A DNA stretch of 51,950 nt from an uncultured Flavobacteriales bacterium (GTDB taxonomy: Bacteria; Bacteroidota; Bacteroidia; Flavobacteriales_D; Crocinitomicaceae). The position numbers and the translations under genes are program-made. Shown piece by piece: positions 17,387-25,975 of this stretch; the stretch's first letter is position 1, and each line of letters starts with the position of its first letter. The stretch spans positions 1-51,950 of the forward strand of contig CALJKJ010000031.1 of the NCBI GenBank assembly GCA_937973685.1, read 5' to 3'. The notes below the pieces were generated by a model. It ran no database searches. It saw only the letters and a list, made by a program, of their open reading frames with translations, and was not told the origin of the DNA.

Positions 17387-18790
17387 ATGGCTGATTTACA
17401 AAGAACGTTAAGCGAAAAGATTCGTTTTGAAGGAGTAGGCTTACATACGGGTGAACTGGTTGTGATGGAAATTCACCCGGCACCTGAAAACCACGGATAC
17501 AAATTCCAACGTATCGATTTAGAAGGTCAGCCAGTAATCAAAGCAGATGCTGATTTGGTCATTTCAACGGAAAGAGGAACTACCTTAGAGGCAAATGGTG
17601 CACGAGTTTATACAACGGAACACGTTTTAGCTGCTTTATACGGAATGGCGATTGACAATGCATTGATTACCTTGACAGGTCCCGAAATTCCAATTATGGA
17701 CGGAAGTTCATTGTTGTTTGTAAAAGAAATTGTTCGTGTTGGTTCGGTGGAACAAACAGTTGAGCGTGATTATTTTGAATTGACAGACAATATCAAATGG
17801 GAAGATGCTGAAAAAGGAATTGAGTTTTTAGCAGTTCCAGATACAAACTACCGTGTTACGGTAATGGTTGACTATAATTCGCCTGCACTTGGAACGCAAC
17901 ACGCGAGTATGTTCCACTTGGGTGAATTTGAAAAAGAAATTTCGCCATGTCGTACGTTTTGTTTTTTACGTGAATTAGAATACTTAGCGCAAAACAACCT
18001 GATAAAAGGCGGAAACTTAGATAATGCTATCGTATTAGTAGAACGCAACGACGTCAGTCAAGAAGAACTGGATAAATTAGCTGCTTTACTTGGCAAAGAC
18101 AGTTTACAAGTAAATTACGATGGTATCGGCGTATTGAACAGTTTGAAATTACAATTTGAAAACGAACCTGCTCGCCATAAATTATTAGATATTATAGGTG
18201 ATTTAGCCTTGGTGGGAAAACCAATCAAGGGCCATATTTTAGCTGCACGCCCAGGTCATTCTGGAAATACGCGTTTTGCAAAAGTGTTGAAAGATCACAT
18301 CAAAAAACAAGCGAATCAAGGGAAATTCTTCGATTTGGAGAAAGAACCGTTGTACGATATCAACGCCATCGAAAAGATGTTGCCACACCGTTACCCATTT
18401 TTGTTAGTGGATAAAGTAATGGAAATTACTGAAGATTCAATCATTGGTGTGAAAAATGTAACGATGAACGAACCGATGTTCCAAGGGCATTTCCCAGGGA
18501 ATCCTGTGTTCCCGGGTGTTTTTCAAATTGAAGCATCTGCTCAAGTAGGTGGTATTTTTGCCTTGAGTAAAGTTGACGAACCACATTTGTATTCAACCTA
18601 CTTTATGAAAATTGACAATGTCAAATTCAAACAAAAAGTGGTTCCAGGTGATACCTTGGTTTTTGAATTAAAACTAATCACACCGATTAGAAGAGGATTG
18701 GTTCACATGTCTTCTCAAGCATACGTGAATGGAAAAGTAGTGATGGAAGCTGAAATGCTTGCTCAAGTTATTAAAGATAAAACAGCATGA
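17387..18790 (+). CDS. lpxC-fabZ: Bifunctional LpxC deacetylase / FabZ hydroxyacyl-ACP dehydratase
   Basis: A 467-residue fusion. Residues 1 to about 305 are LpxC, the committed Zn-dependent deacetylase of lipid A synthesis, with zinc-ligand segments YTTEHVLAALYGM and ARHKLLDIIGDLAL. Residues about 320-465 are FabZ, with the catalytic block HRYPFLLVDKVME and GHFPGNPVFPGVFQIEASAQ (His and Glu). The fusion is characteristic of Bacteroidota and places the enzyme that diverts hydroxyacyl-ACP to fatty acid elongation beside the enzyme that commits it to lipid A. Start and stop are tightly packed between lpxD and lpxA. The frame is intact across the junction. Confidence 0.97.
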   Translation: MADLQRTLSEKIRFEGVGLHTGELVVMEIHPAPENHGYKFQRIDLEGQPVIKADADLVISTERGTTLEANGARVYTTEHVLAALYGMAIDNALITLTGPEIPIMDGSSLLFVKEIVRVGSVEQTVERDYFELTDNIKWEDAEKGIEFLAVPDTNYRVTVMVDYNSPALGTQHASMFHLGEFEKEISPCRTFCFLRELEYLAQNNLIKGGNLDNAIVLVERNDVSQEELDKLAALLGKDSLQVNYDGIGVLNSLKLQFENEPARHKLLDIIGDLALVGKPIKGHILAARPGHSGNTRFAKVLKDHIKKQANQGKFFDLEKEPLYDINAIEKMLPHRYPFLLVDKVMEITEDSIIGVKNVTMNEPMFQGHFPGNPVFPGVFQIEASAQVGGIFALSKVDEPHLYSTYFMKIDNVKFKQKVVPGDTLVFELKLITPIRRGLVHMSSQAYVNGKVVMEAEMLAQVIKDKTA

Positions 18791-19563
18791 TTAGTCCCCA
18801 AGCAAATGTGTCTCCACTAGCTAAATTAGGTGAAGGAGTTGAAGTAGCATCGTTTTCAACGATCTACGAAGATGTGACTATTGGAAAAGGAACAAAGATT
18901 CACCCAAATGTGACTATTTATCCAGGAACAATAATCGGAGAGGATTGCGAAATTTTCCCAGGTGCTGTGATTGGTGTTATTCCACAAGATTTAAAGTTTG
19001 AAGGCGAAGCGACTACCGTTGAAATTGGTGATAGAACCGTTATTCGTGAATGTGTGACAATTCACCGTGCGACGAAAGATCGTTGGAAAACATTGATTGG
19101 AAACGATTGTTTGTTAATGACTTACGTGCACATTGCACACGATTGCCACATTGGTAATAACGTAATTCTAGCAAGTTATGTAGGTTTGTCTGGACACGTT
19201 ACCGTGCAAGATCATGCTATTTTAGAAGGAATGGTTGCAGCACAACAATTTGTGACTGTTGGTGCACACGCTTTTGTTGGTGGTGCTTCGTTGATTCGTA
19301 AAAACATTCCGCCATTTATCAAATGTGCCCGCGAACCATTAACGTTTGCAGGTGTCAATTCAATTGGCTTGCGCAGAAGAGGTTTCTCAGATGAACAAGT
19401 GCGTGAAATCGAAGATATCTACCGCGTTTTATACGTGCAAAATAACAACATGTCAAAAGGCATCGAACAAGTGCGTGAAACAATGCCAAATTCACCGCTT
19501 CAAGAACAAATAATCAATTTCATTGAATCTTCTGATAAAGGAGTAATCAAAGGAATGGTTTAA
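18787..19563 (+). CDS. lpxA: UDP-N-acetylglucosamine acyltransferase
   Basis: A 258-residue first enzyme of lipid A synthesis, transferring a 3-hydroxyacyl chain from ACP to UDP-GlcNAc. Hexapeptide repeats form the left-handed beta helix over residues 1-185; the catalytic His lies in LMTYVHIAHDCHIGNN, and the helical C-terminal domain begins near 190 (GLRRRGFSDEQVREIEDIYRVLY). Length matches E. coli LpxA (262). It overlaps lpxC/fabZ by 4 nt (ATGA). The stop is 11 nt before rlmD, which may be read through from the same promoter. Confidence 0.97.
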   Translation: MISPQANVSPLAKLGEGVEVASFSTIYEDVTIGKGTKIHPNVTIYPGTIIGEDCEIFPGAVIGVIPQDLKFEGEATTVEIGDRTVIRECVTIHRATKDRWKTLIGNDCLLMTYVHIAHDCHIGNNVILASYVGLSGHVTVQDHAILEGMVAAQQFVTVGAHAFVGGASLIRKNIPPFIKCAREPLTFAGVNSIGLRRRGFSDEQVREIEDIYRVLYVQNNNMSKGIEQVRETMPNSPLQEQIINFIESSDKGVIKGMV

Positions 19564-19574
19564 TCAGCAATTCG

Positions 19575-21008
19575 GTGGTAAATAGAGGAGAAATTATTGA
19601 AGTCGAAATCGAAGATTTGGCTTTTGGCGGACAAGGTATTACACGTTTAAAATCTGAAACAGGTGATTTCGTATTGTTTGTTGAAAATACGTTTCCCGGA
19701 CAACTTGTTCGGGCTCGCGTAGAGAAGAAACGCAAACGACATGGCGAATGCAAGTTAATTGATGTTATCAAACGCTCGCCAATTGAAGTGGTGTCTGATT
19801 TTCAAGAAATTTCTGGAGCACCATACATCTTCGTTCCGATTGAAACGCAAAAAGAATTCAAACAAAAAACGACGTTAGACGTCTATCGCCGCATTGGAAA
19901 CATCAAAAATGTAGACGATTTGTTCGATACGTTTATCGCTTCACCCGAACATTTTTTCTACCGAAATAAAATGGAATACAGTTTCTCGTGCATTGAACAT
20001 GTGCCTGAAACCGGTGAAGAATTAGACGATGCTTTTGCACTTGGCTTTAAACGCAGAGGAACGTGGTGGAAAGTTGAAAATTTGAACAAGCCCAGTGGTT
20101 TGTTTGACGAACAATGGGAGACAATCCTTACTGAATTCCGCGATTTATTGAAATCATTCAACCTTCCAGCGTGGCATCCACCTAAAAAAGAAGGTTTTTA
20201 CCGCCACATTGTTGTGCGCAAATCATTTGATCAAGATAAATTATTAATACACATTGTTACCAGCTCCAATGGTATCAAACAGTTCGATAAAAAAGCAGTT
20301 GTTGCTTTCCTAAAAGGAAAACTGGGCAATCGTCTTGCAGGTGTTTGGCATACGGTCAATGATAATATTGCCGATCGTGCAAAAATTGAAAACGGAACAA
20401 GCGAATTATTAATCGGTGACGCAGTTGTTATCGAGAAAATGCTGGGCTTGTCGTTTGAAATAAGCATGGAAAGTTTCTTTCAAACAAACCCCAAAAGTGC
20501 CGAGCGCTTGTACACCAAAGCAATTGACTACGTATGTGAGACAGCAAAAGAAGGCGGTGTCATCATGGATTTGTTTTGTGGAACTGGAACTATCGGTCAA
20601 TTAATTGCCCAACGCATTCAAGCAAAAGAAATTATTGGTGTTGATATAGTTGAAGAAGCTATAACTGATGCCAAAAGAAACGCTAAAAATAATGGACTTG
20701 CACACCTCAAATTCTTTGCTGCCGATGTTGGAAAATTTTTGTCCTTGCACCCTGAATATTTAGGCCGAATTGATTCCATTGTTTTGGATCCACCACGTGC
20801 TGGAATTGCACCAAAAACATTATTAAAAGTGATGGCTTTGGGAGCAAAACACATCGTGTACATTTCGTGTAATCCTGCTACGCAAGCACGTGATGCAGAA
20901 ACAATGCAGAAGAATGGCTACAACATGGTGAAATTATCATTGGTCGATCAATTTCCTCACACAAGCCATATCGAAGCGATTGCTGTTTTTGAAAAAGTAG
21001 ACGAATAG
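19575..21008 (+). CDS. rlmD: 23S rRNA (uracil-C5)-methyltransferase, RlmD/RumA family
   Basis: A 477-residue SAM-dependent enzyme of the RNA m5U methyltransferase family. An N-terminal TRAM domain (about 1-60; IEVEIEDLAFGGQGITR) precedes a central domain and a Rossmann methyltransferase domain with MDLFCGTGTIGQLIAQ (SAM), VLDPPRAGI, and the catalytic-Cys motif YISCNPATQARD. The Fe-S cluster cysteines of E. coli RlmD are not evident, so this belongs to the clusterless subgroup; the exact position modified (U1939 or U747, or tRNA U54) is not certain. The start is GTG 19575; no upstream ATG is available. It probably ends the lpx transcript. Confidence 0.88.
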   Translation: MVNRGEIIEVEIEDLAFGGQGITRLKSETGDFVLFVENTFPGQLVRARVEKKRKRHGECKLIDVIKRSPIEVVSDFQEISGAPYIFVPIETQKEFKQKTTLDVYRRIGNIKNVDDLFDTFIASPEHFFYRNKMEYSFSCIEHVPETGEELDDAFALGFKRRGTWWKVENLNKPSGLFDEQWETILTEFRDLLKSFNLPAWHPPKKEGFYRHIVVRKSFDQDKLLIHIVTSSNGIKQFDKKAVVAFLKGKLGNRLAGVWHTVNDNIADRAKIENGTSELLIGDAVVIEKMLGLSFEISMESFFQTNPKSAERLYTKAIDYVCETAKEGGVIMDLFCGTGTIGQLIAQRIQAKEIIGVDIVEEAITDAKRNAKNNGLAHLKFFAADVGKFLSLHPEYLGRIDSIVLDPPRAGIAPKTLLKVMALGAKHIVYISCNPATQARDAETMQKNGYNMVKLSLVDQFPHTSHIEAIAVFEKVDE

Positions 21009-21025
21009 GTTAATTAGCCGCAGCT

Positions 21026-22417
21026 TTATTTCCCTTTTGCTTTCAGTACAATGAGAATGGTGTACAGCATGATTTTTATATCCAATGCAATGGAACGATT
21101 GCGCAAATACAGCAAATCGTATTTCATGCGTTGAATCATTTGGTCAACGTTTTCTGCGTAACCATATTTCACTTGCCCCCAAGAGGTAATACCTGGTCGA
21201 ACCTTCGTTAATTCAAGGAATTGTGGTTCCACTTGTGCTATTTGATCGATGTAAAATTGACGTTCAGGACGTGGACCAACCAAAGACATGTCACCGATAA
21301 TGACGTTATAAAATTGAGGTAATTCATCCAAACGTGTTTTGCGCATAAAACGCCCAACATTGGTAATGCGCGGGTCGTGTGTACTTGATAACTGCGGGCC
21401 CAATTTTTCGGCATCCGCAAACATGGTGCGAAATTTCACGATTTTAAAAACGCGTCCATTCAAACCAATACGATCTTGCAAAAAGAATACTGGACCTTTT
21501 GATGAAAAAGCGACTGCAATTGCTAGTATGATGTAAAGAGGAATCAACAACAGCAATGCAACGAGAGAAACAGTAACATCAATGAAGCGTTTTAATGCTT
21601 GCTGCCAAGGTGGCATTACTTCAGCATTGACAACCATTAACAAGGCTCCAAAAATATTGTCCAATTTAACAGATCCAGAAAGGATGTCGTACATATCGGG
21701 CAATACTTTGATAACAATATCCGTATTGTTTATTCGTGCAATGATCGTCTGTAAACGCTCGTGTTCCACACTTTCCAAAGCAATAATCACTTCTTCAATT
21801 TGGTGTGATTGCAATACTTTTTCGAGTTCGTTCACATGCCCCAAATAAGGAATGCGGTTTTCTAATAATTTGTCAATCCCGTTGAGGTTAACAAATCCAA
21901 CAAAATTATTACCACCACTTTTGGACAAGGATTCTACTTCGTTGTAAATTTGAACGGCTTTTTCTGAACCACCAATCAACAAGGTGCGAAATCCTTCTTT
22001 TTTCGAGTGAATGCGCTTTACTTGAATACTTGTAAGAATAATACGACTTGTAAAAGTTAGCACAAAGTGAAGTATCGTCAACAATAAGAGCAAGCGGTAG
22101 TAGCTCAAATAATTGGTAACATCATCATCCAATAACAAGGTGAAAAATAAGATAATCGATCCGAAGATTGTCGCAAAAGTTGTATGCGAAAGAATTTTTA
22201 AACGGAATAATCTTCTGATATCAATGTATGTTCCTTGGATTGCGTACAACGCTAACCAAAGAAATGGGATGATTAAAATGCCGTAAAAAAATGTGTCGTT
22301 GTATTGAAAAGGAACATTTTCTATGATGGTTTTTCTGTAATAGTAGAAAAGTGCCCATGATAATGCAGCTGCAATCCAGTCAAATCCGATAAATACTATT
22401 CGAAACAAACGTTGCAT
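21026..22417 (-). CDS. Polyprenyl sugar-phosphate transferase (WcaJ-type exopolysaccharide initiator)
   Basis: A 463-residue membrane enzyme that loads the first sugar phosphate onto undecaprenyl phosphate for exopolysaccharide or O-antigen. Four N-terminal hydrophobic segments (about 8-145) and a CoA-binding-like Rossmann domain (LLIGGSEKAVQIYNEVE, about 148-245) precede a fifth TM (VSLVALLLLIPLYIILAI) and the catalytic bacterial sugar transferase domain with FKIVKFRTMFADAE, RKTRLDELPQFYNVI, DMSLVGPRPE and VRPGITSWGQV. All conserved motifs are intact. It lies 5 nt downstream of a lipoprotein gene in the same direction, so the two probably form an operon; no glycosyltransferase cluster is seen nearby. 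It converges on rlmD with only 17 nt between stops. Confidence 0.93.
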   Translation of the reverse strand: MQRLFRIVFIGFDWIAAALSWALFYYYRKTIIENVPFQYNDTFFYGILIIPFLWLALYAIQGTYIDIRRLFRLKILSHTTFATIFGSIILFFTLLLDDDVTNYLSYYRLLLLLTILHFVLTFTSRIILTSIQVKRIHSKKEGFRTLLIGGSEKAVQIYNEVESLSKSGGNNFVGFVNLNGIDKLLENRIPYLGHVNELEKVLQSHQIEEVIIALESVEHERLQTIIARINNTDIVIKVLPDMYDILSGSVKLDNIFGALLMVVNAEVMPPWQQALKRFIDVTVSLVALLLLIPLYIILAIAVAFSSKGPVFFLQDRIGLNGRVFKIVKFRTMFADAEKLGPQLSSTHDPRITNVGRFMRKTRLDELPQFYNVIIGDMSLVGPRPERQFYIDQIAQVEPQFLELTKVRPGITSWGQVKYGYAENVDQMIQRMKYDLLYLRNRSIALDIKIMLYTILIVLKAKGK

Positions 22418-22422
22418 TACAC

Positions 22423-23289
22423 CTAATAATGAATGATTTTGATGTTATCGAGATAAACGTCAGCTAAAGCAACATTTGGAGGTAATAACGATTTGAAGTA
22501 TTGTTTGAAAGATGCTGCAGATTGCGAATAACTGACAATTTCTTTCAAATCAATGTATATTTTTTTCCATTTCAGGTCAGCTACTTTTTGTGCATTGATG
22601 GAAATATTATCATTGTCGGTTGAACCACCAGAAACATTAAATGCACGAACACCGGTCAAAAGTGCATTGGTATTGCGGTAATCTATTTCGAGGTAAATTT
22701 CTTTTCCTTTAGGAAGCGTCAATGCATCCGTAGTAACACCAACCCACAACGAATCTGTTGGTGACAAAGCGATGTGTCCATAATCACCAGTAAGTGAAAT
22801 TGAAGAAAGACTTTCGATTTGAAGACTTGCGTTTGAAAAGTTATTATCTGTCTGAATTTTTACGGATCCAGCATCAAAATCTTCAATCCAAAAATTACAG
22901 TTTGCAGCGTATTTTGTTGTTGGAAAAAACGTGTATGTATGACCAGGAACAAAGTTCATCGAATTGATCACATACGGTTCAACAAAGGGGTATATTTTTT
23001 TTGTTGATGCGATCCCATTATTTTTTATAGCAGGATACAATTGTACTTTTGCATCACCTGAGACCAAAACTGGAATTTTGCAGGGCAATTCAAAAACACC
23101 GATGACTTTATTATCAACATATACCCAAACTTCACTGAAGTTATGCGTCATTTCACCTTGATCATCTGTTGCACTTGGATTGCTTTGAAGCGTCCATTCG
23201 TTTATTTCTAACCAAACAGGGTCAGGATTATTTTTCACACAACCCGAAAGGATCAAAAAGACAGGAATAACGAGTAATAGATAACGCAT
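22423..23289 (-). CDS. Lipoprotein, unknown function
   Basis: A 288-residue exported lipoprotein: MRYLLLVIPVFLILSGC gives a signal peptide with an SGC lipobox at residue 17. The mature part is rich in strands; the second half (about 150-288; YGHIALSPTDSLWVGV...KEIYLEIDYRN...DVYLDNIKIIHY) resembles a galactose-binding jelly-roll, but I do not recognise a family. A frame extension to a TTG at 23316 is rejected because that TTG is the last three bases of a TACTTTTG promoter box (23321-23314). It is followed 5 nt later by the sugar transferase, which suggests, but does not prove, a role in surface polysaccharide handling. Confidence 0.75.
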   Translation of the reverse strand: MRYLLLVIPVFLILSGCVKNNPDPVWLEINEWTLQSNPSATDDQGEMTHNFSEVWVYVDNKVIGVFELPCKIPVLVSGDAKVQLYPAIKNNGIASTKKIYPFVEPYVINSMNFVPGHTYTFFPTTKYAANCNFWIEDFDAGSVKIQTDNNFSNASLQIESLSSISLTGDYGHIALSPTDSLWVGVTTDALTLPKGKEIYLEIDYRNTNALLTGVRAFNVSGGSTDNDNISINAQKVADLKWKKIYIDLKEIVSYSQSAASFKQYFKSLLPPNVALADVYLDNIKIIHY

Positions 23290-23313
23290 TGTTTTTTTTC
23301 TGCAATTAAAACG

Positions 23314-23321
23314 CAAAAGTA
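23314..23321 (-). promoter_or_regulatory. -7 promoter box for the lipoprotein/sugar transferase operon
   Basis: TACTTTTG on the minus strand fully matches TAnnTTTG and lies 24 nt ahead of the lipoprotein ATG (23289). It excludes the upstream TTG as translation start. The rest of the gap to tRNA-His shows no gene. Confidence 0.55.
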
Positions 23322-23477
23322 CACTTTTTATTGTGCTATGTGTTCTGTTTTCAAAGATTTTCCCGCAGTTTTACATTTTGAGATAATCCAATGAATTGAA
23401 AACCTGTGTACTGAAAGATAGAACGACATTTTTCAAAAAAAAATACTTGATTTTCGTGCTTTTATTAGAAAAATACG

Positions 23478-23485
23478 TATTTTTG
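23478..23485 (+). promoter_or_regulatory. -7 promoter box of tRNA-His
   Basis: TATTTTTG matches TAnnTTTG 30 nt ahead of the tRNA. The nearest TTG upstream (23447-23449) is 28 nt away, too far for a standard -33 box, so only the -7 element is supported. Confidence 0.45.
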
Positions 23486-23515
23486 CACCTGCTTACGCGA
23501 AAGCAGCAAGTAAAC

Positions 23516-23593
23516 GGAGGTTGTAGCTCAGTTGGTTAGAGCGCCGGATTGTGGTTCCGGAGGTCGCGGGTTCGAGACCCGTCTCCCTCCCCA
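23516..23593 (+). tRNA. tRNA-His (anticodon GTG), CCA encoded
   Basis: The anticodon arm CCGGA-TTGTGGT-TCCGG carries GTG. An extra 5' G (G-1, 23516) opposes C73, the hallmark of tRNA-His. The D arm GCTC...GAGC and T arm GCGGG-TTCGAGA-CCCGT are normal, and CCA is encoded at 23591-23593. The acceptor stem has two adjacent non-canonical oppositions (T5-C68 and T6-T67), which is unusual; see findings. Confidence 0.92.
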
Positions 23594-23595
23594 AA

Positions 23596-23625
23596 AAAAG
23601 GAGTTCATTTTGAACTCCTTTTTTT
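23596..23625 (+). terminator. Rho-independent terminator of tRNA-His
   Basis: GGAGTTCA (23600-23607), a TTT loop and TGAACTCC (23611-23618) form a perfect 8-bp stem followed by seven T. Confidence 0.92.
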
Positions 23626-23693
23626 ATTTTTAACAAATCTTCAAACGTTTCCAGTACCTTTTTTTCTCATTTTCATTAGCTTTGCGCTCTGAA

Positions 23694-24092
23694 ATGCGCA
23701 TTTTTTTATCCATAGCTTTTGTTACTGTTTTACTGAGTAAAACACTTTATGGATTGTTTTGGCAAATTAATTACTATGTCAATCAACAAGAAATTACAGC
23801 TTTGGAGTGTGAGAATAAAAACCGACCAGAAATGCATTGTAATGGACAATGTTATTTGGCCAAACAACTTAAAAAAGCAGACGAAGAACTAGCACAAAAA
23901 AAATCATCCAACGAACGATCTGTTCTTCAGTTGAAATCCATTGAGTCCGTTTTATACTGCTACAAATCATTTTTTTCTTTTAATTTTTCAACGTTAATTT
24001 TGGGACCACTGAATAAAGATTTGGCTGTTTTTCAAAAAGATAACTATCATTTTCAACCCACTTTTTCTGTATTTCATCCACCTTGTTTGTAA
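23694..24092 (+). CDS. Small membrane-anchored Cys motif protein (Bacteroidota)
   Basis: A 132-residue protein with an N-terminal hydrophobic segment (MRIFLSIAFVTVLLSKTLYGLFW) and the motif CENKNRPEMHCNGQCYL near residues 40-56. This matches a common but uncharacterised Bacteroidota group of short proteins with a C-x(3)-[NK]-x-P-x(2)-x-CNG-x-CxL signature, often found near metal-uptake or metal-stress genes (from memory of the group, not checked). The frame is open to a TTG at 23682, but that overlaps a perfect TAGCTTTG promoter box (23677-23684), so ATG 23694 is chosen. It is first in a three-gene + strand cluster. The metal link is inference. Confidence 0.65.
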   Translation: MRIFLSIAFVTVLLSKTLYGLFWQINYYVNQQEITALECENKNRPEMHCNGQCYLAKQLKKADEELAQKKSSNERSVLQLKSIESVLYCYKSFFSFNFSTLILGPLNKDLAVFQKDNYHFQPTFSVFHPPCL

Positions 24093-24125
24093 GTAATTTA
24101 TTATTGTCTTACAAATAAAAATAAC

Positions 24126-25025
24126 ATGAAAAAATATTATTTTGTGTTGGTGCTTTTATTGAGTATCAATGCGTTTCCGTGTGATATTTGCGGAGGAGTT
24201 ACAAGTAATGTTTCAATTGGTGTTTTAGCAAACACAAATTATCACTTAATTGGAATTAGAAACAATTACCGCTCTTATTCTTCATATATCAACGGGATTA
24301 AACACGCAACGGATAGAATAGTTATCCAAGAGCTTTTCTTGCGTTACCAATGGAATAAAAGGTGGCAAGTATTGGTGAATTTACCATATCAAAATGCTTT
24401 CCAACAAAATGATTTTGGAAGTACTAGGATTTCAGGTTTTGCCGATCCATCGATAAATGTAAATAGAACCATTATTAATCGACAAGATGCTACTGGTCGT
24501 TTAAAAGACTATTTATTAGTCGGTATGGGTGTTAAATTTCCTTTAGGTAAAAATGCTCCAACTACAAATAACTTGAAAAACTTGTTTCCTGGGACAGGGT
24601 CATATGATTGGTTATTTCAAGCAAATTATACCCATCAGTGGAACAAGAAGTTGTCTTTTCAAACAGAAAGTAGCTATGCATTAAAGGGTAAAGACCAATG
24701 GAGTTATTCGTATGGAAATTCGCTTCAAATAGGTGCAGTTTTGGTTCATTCAACTTCAGTTCAATCAAAACGGTTAATAACTGCTTTTGGTTTCATGGGG
24801 GAACATTTTCAAGCAAGTTCCCAAGCAGGAAAGATAGTTCAAAATGCAACAAATAGCGCTTCCGTTTTAGCGGCTAAATTAAATTTAAATTGGTTCACAA
24901 AAAAATGGGTGTGTTCAATATTCTTACAACATCCCTTGTGGCAACAAAATCAAGAATTATTTATAAAACGAAACTTTTCAGGAGGTATCAGTTTATTTTA
25001 CTTATTAAAAAAAACAAAAAGATGA
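24126..25025 (+). CDS. Outer-membrane beta-barrel-like protein with N-terminal CDICGG motif
   Basis: A 299-residue exported protein: a signal peptide (MKKYYFVLVLLLSINAFP) is followed at once by CDICGG (residues 19-24). The rest alternates short amphipathic strands (FLRYQWNKRWQVLVNLPYQ, YLLVGMGVKFPLG, LSFQTESSYAL, LIGAVLVHS-like segments), as in the transporter/phenol-degradation meta-pathway type of outer-membrane barrels. The pair of cysteines at the mature N-terminus might bind a metal or a lipid anchor; CDICG-type starts recur in Bacteroidota barrels. It lies 33 nt after the Cys motif gene and overlaps the next lipoprotein gene by 4 nt (ATGA), so the three are probably one operon. Confidence 0.68.
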   Translation: MKKYYFVLVLLLSINAFPCDICGGVTSNVSIGVLANTNYHLIGIRNNYRSYSSYINGIKHATDRIVIQELFLRYQWNKRWQVLVNLPYQNAFQQNDFGSTRISGFADPSINVNRTIINRQDATGRLKDYLLVGMGVKFPLGKNAPTTNNLKNLFPGTGSYDWLFQANYTHQWNKKLSFQTESSYALKGKDQWSYSYGNSLQIGAVLVHSTSVQSKRLITAFGFMGEHFQASSQAGKIVQNATNSASVLAAKLNLNWFTKKWVCSIFLQHPLWQQNQELFIKRNFSGGISLFYLLKKTKR

Positions 25026-25399
25026 AAATTATAGTATCATTATTCGCTGTAACAATTTTTTTTGCTGCTTGTAAAAAAGAAAATGCGACAACAGCAACTA
25101 TTGAATTTATAGAACCGTTAGCAAATGATACAATTATTGCTGGTGATTCATTACATGTAGAGGGAACAATAATTGGTAACAATGAAATGCATGGTTATAC
25201 TTTAAAGATGGTGAATGAAACAACGAACGAAGTATTAATGAATATAACAAGTGATTCTCATGCTTCGTCTTATGCATTTCACGAACACAGGATGAACAAT
25301 GTAACTCAAATTTCAACTATAGCAGTTACGATTTCAGCTAATCTAGATGATGCAGGAAAACAAGCAACAAAAACCGTGAAAGTGGTTTGTTTACCATGA
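25022..25399 (+). CDS. Small lipoprotein with His-containing beta domain
   Basis: A 125-residue lipoprotein: MKIIVSLFAVTIFFAAC gives a lipobox Cys at residue 17. The mature part is one immunoglobulin-like beta domain (IEFIEPLANDTIIAGDSLHVEGTI style strands) containing SDSHASSYAFHEHRM, four histidines and several acidic residues within a short stretch that could bind metal. I do not place it in a named family with confidence. The start ATG overlaps the barrel gene stop (ATGA), which excludes the long upstream extension in the same frame. A terminator follows 8 nt later. A role in envelope metal handling with the two upstream genes is inference. Confidence 0.7.
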   Translation: MKIIVSLFAVTIFFAACKKENATTATIEFIEPLANDTIIAGDSLHVEGTIIGNNEMHGYTLKMVNETTNEVLMNITSDSHASSYAFHEHRMNNVTQISTIAVTISANLDDAGKQATKTVKVVCLP

Positions 25400-25406
25400 T
25401 TTTTTT

Positions 25407-25432
25407 AAGTCGGGAGAAATCCCGACTTTTTC
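25407..25432 (+). terminator. Rho-independent terminator after the lipoprotein gene
   Basis: AAGTCGGGA (25407-25415), a GAAA loop and TCCCGACTT (25420-25428) are followed by T residues on the + strand only. Confidence 0.9.
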
Positions 25433-25451
25433 AATTCTTGTTATCGAGGTG

Positions 25452-25745
25452 TTATCCTAACAATTTCTCTAATTCCTTTGCTTGGAAAACACCTGATTGG
25501 CGCCACGTTATTTTTCCTTTTTTGAAAATCATCAAAGTTGGAACACTTCTGATACCGTACTTTGCTGCAGCTGCTTGATTTTTATCGACATCCACTTTTA
25601 CAATATGTGCCCTGTTTCCCATTTTTGTTTTTAATTGATCCAAAATAGGGGCTTGCGCTTTGCAAGGTCCACACCATGTTGCGAAAAAGTCAACTAATAC
25701 AGGTGTGTCACTATTGATCAAGTCATTAAACGAGTTTTTTTTCAT
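25452..25745 (-). CDS. Thioredoxin-family protein
   Basis: A 97-residue cytoplasmic thioredoxin with the active site FFATWCGPCKAQAP, conserved VDVDKNQAAAAKYGIRSVPTLMIFKKGK and the cis-Pro. It is slightly shorter at the N-terminus than TrxA (15193) and differs in the loop after the CxxC. ATG 25745 overlaps the stop of the upstream DUF6132 gene by 4 nt (ATGA), which fixes the start and excludes a 30-residue extension. It faces the + strand barrel/lipoprotein cluster tail to tail. A second thioredoxin coupled to a small Cys-containing membrane protein suggests a dedicated redox partner, but the target is unknown. Confidence 0.9.
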   Translation of the reverse strand: MKKNSFNDLINSDTPVLVDFFATWCGPCKAQAPILDQLKTKMGNRAHIVKVDVDKNQAAAAKYGIRSVPTLMIFKKGKITWRQSGVFQAKELEKLLG

Positions 25746-25948
25746 TTTTTCTTTGGTTGAAACATACTTCCTAAAATACCACCCATGAGCGCAAATAACA
25801 ACATCGATTTTGTTGGACTTGCCGAAATAGCACATGCACCAGTACTACAGCCAACTTGCAAGTAATACACATAACCAGCAATTATTCCTACTACACCACC
25901 AATAATCGTTGGGAGTTGTGCTTTTAAAAATCGATTAATTGTTGTCAT
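25742..25948 (-). CDS. DUF6132-family small membrane protein
   Basis: A 68-residue protein with two hydrophobic helices (PTIIGGVVGIIAGYVYYLQ and SMLLFALMGGILGSMF) joined by a loop GCSTGACAI with two cysteines, then a basic tail QPKKK. This matches the DUF6132 family, frequent in Bacteroidota beside rhodanese and thioredoxin genes. The Cys pair (GCSTGAC) suggests a role in sulfur or redox transfer at the membrane; that is inference from context. ATG 25948 is preferred over the TTG at 25969. Translation is coupled to the following thioredoxin. Confidence 0.8.
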   Translation of the reverse strand: MTTINRFLKAQLPTIIGGVVGIIAGYVYYLQVGCSTGACAISASPTKSMLLFALMGGILGSMFQPKKK

Positions 25949-25975
25949 TTGAGGCAATTTTACAGACAAATTTCC

